From CBDDCA01 sp965218205 (GTDB lineage: Bacteria > Spirochaetota > Spirochaetia > WTKD01 > G963693115), in assembly GCA_965218205.1 (NCBI GenBank), contig OZ244590.1, forward strand, positions 2,294,001 through 2,358,000: DNA of 64,000 bases. The letters are read 5' to 3'. The position numbers and the translations under genes are program-made. The notes beneath the pieces were generated by a model. That model made no database searches and was not told the origin of the DNA. It saw only the letters and a list, made by a program, of their open reading frames with translations. Positions 63,787 through 64,000 of this stretch are shown here, piece after piece (the stretch's first letter is position 1; every line of letters begins with the position of its first letter).

Positions 63787-63945
63787 TTATACTCTCAGTC
63801 GCTGTTTAGAATTATCAGACTTATTTTTTTCTTTCTGTTGCTTTTTATATTCCTCTAACTCTTTAGGATGAGTAGTAGCTACCATCTTTACCAATTCTTC
63901 AAAACTCACAGGCAAAGGAAGAGGCGGCATTATATTTTCCTTCAT
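63787..63945 (-). CDS. Small charged protein, 52 residues
   Basis: Reads MKENIMPPLPLPVSFEELVK then KMVATTHPKELEEYKKQQ and a Lys/Arg-rich tail. TATAAT at 63957-63952 ends 6 nt before the ATG, in the leaderless style of other genes here. A Pro-rich N terminus and a charged helix are all I can see. No family recognised. The 150-bp stretch between birA and this gene holds nothing I can call. Confidence 0.5.
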   Translation of the reverse strand: MKENIMPPLPLPVSFEELVKMVATTHPKELEEYKKQQKEKNKSDNSKQRLRV

Positions 63946-64000
63946 ATACTTATTATACTTTTTTTATATCTTGGAATGTTCTTATTTTGTCTAAGCCATG

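Noticed and set aside
1..64000. tRNA, rRNA, tmRNA or CRISPR array
   Set aside because: The intergenic gaps were scanned by eye and none shows a cloverleaf, a rRNA core or spaced direct repeats with unique spacers. The 40.3-kb repeats are parS sites, not CRISPR.

Overview
The window is a gene-dense, AT-rich (roughly one-third GC by eye) piece of a bacterial chromosome using the standard code, since TGA is a stop. The mix of a periplasmic binding protein without a lipobox cysteine (suggesting a diderm), several lipoproteins, BspA/DUF285 surface-repeat proteins and a dnaN-recF-DUF721 block fits a spirochaete-like organism. That assignment is inference; no rRNA or other phylogenetic anchor is present.

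Layout. 0-3.3 kb: end of a GNAT/PUA-like protein with an ASCH partner, then a pyrimidine-deoxyribonucleoside salvage operon (pdp-deoC-cdd, minus strand). 3.5-11.5 kb: dnaA, an unusual NodB-like protein, rlmE, leuB, a DUF445-like membrane protein, a histidine phosphatase and a large membrane-anchored unknown. 11.6-15.3 kb: TraB-family protein, lytic transglycosylase, prephenate dehydratase and a small lipoprotein. 15.3-20.7 kb: a minus-strand operon of dinG, a malate-dehydrogenase-like pseudoenzyme, mdh, a CinA/MoaB-fold protein and an esterase. 20.9-28.1 kb: eno, a remnant of a DUF1524-type gene, hrpA-like helicase, hisS and a gabD-like aldehyde dehydrogenase. 28.3-32.9 kb: a giant fibronectin-III/DUF285 lipoprotein whose start is broken by a 14-G tract, a likely phase-variation switch. 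33-44.2 kb: a Cys/Met PLP enzyme, nhaC, gyrB, gyrA, a five-fold parS array, adenosine deaminase and a polar amino-acid ABC transporter. 44.3-49 kb: parA, parB, an AT-rich 330-bp candidate origin, dnaN, recF and a DciA-like gene. 49-52.1 kb: a second DUF285 lipoprotein. 52.2-55.8 kb: serA, radC and an orphan hsdS. 55.9-63.6 kb: leuS, a DUF2156 protein, an ACT-ACT-GlnE-like protein, birA and a 52-residue protein.

How it fits together. The 35-49 kb stretch is a replication/segregation neighbourhood: gyrase, parS, ParAB, clamp, RecF and a DciA-like helicase-loader partner, with a (TAG)n element upstream of dnaN. dnaA itself lies about 43 kb away, and its DNA-recognition loop departs from the usual GRDHTTV signature, matching the lack of canonical DnaA boxes. 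The rest is housekeeping (tRNA charging, glycolysis, salvage, amino-acid branches) plus surface lipoproteins that look like the adaptive part of the region. Many start codons sit 5-11 nt after a TATAAT/TATACT box and lack a Shine-Dalgarno sequence, suggesting widespread leaderless mRNAs; others carry clear AGGAG sites.
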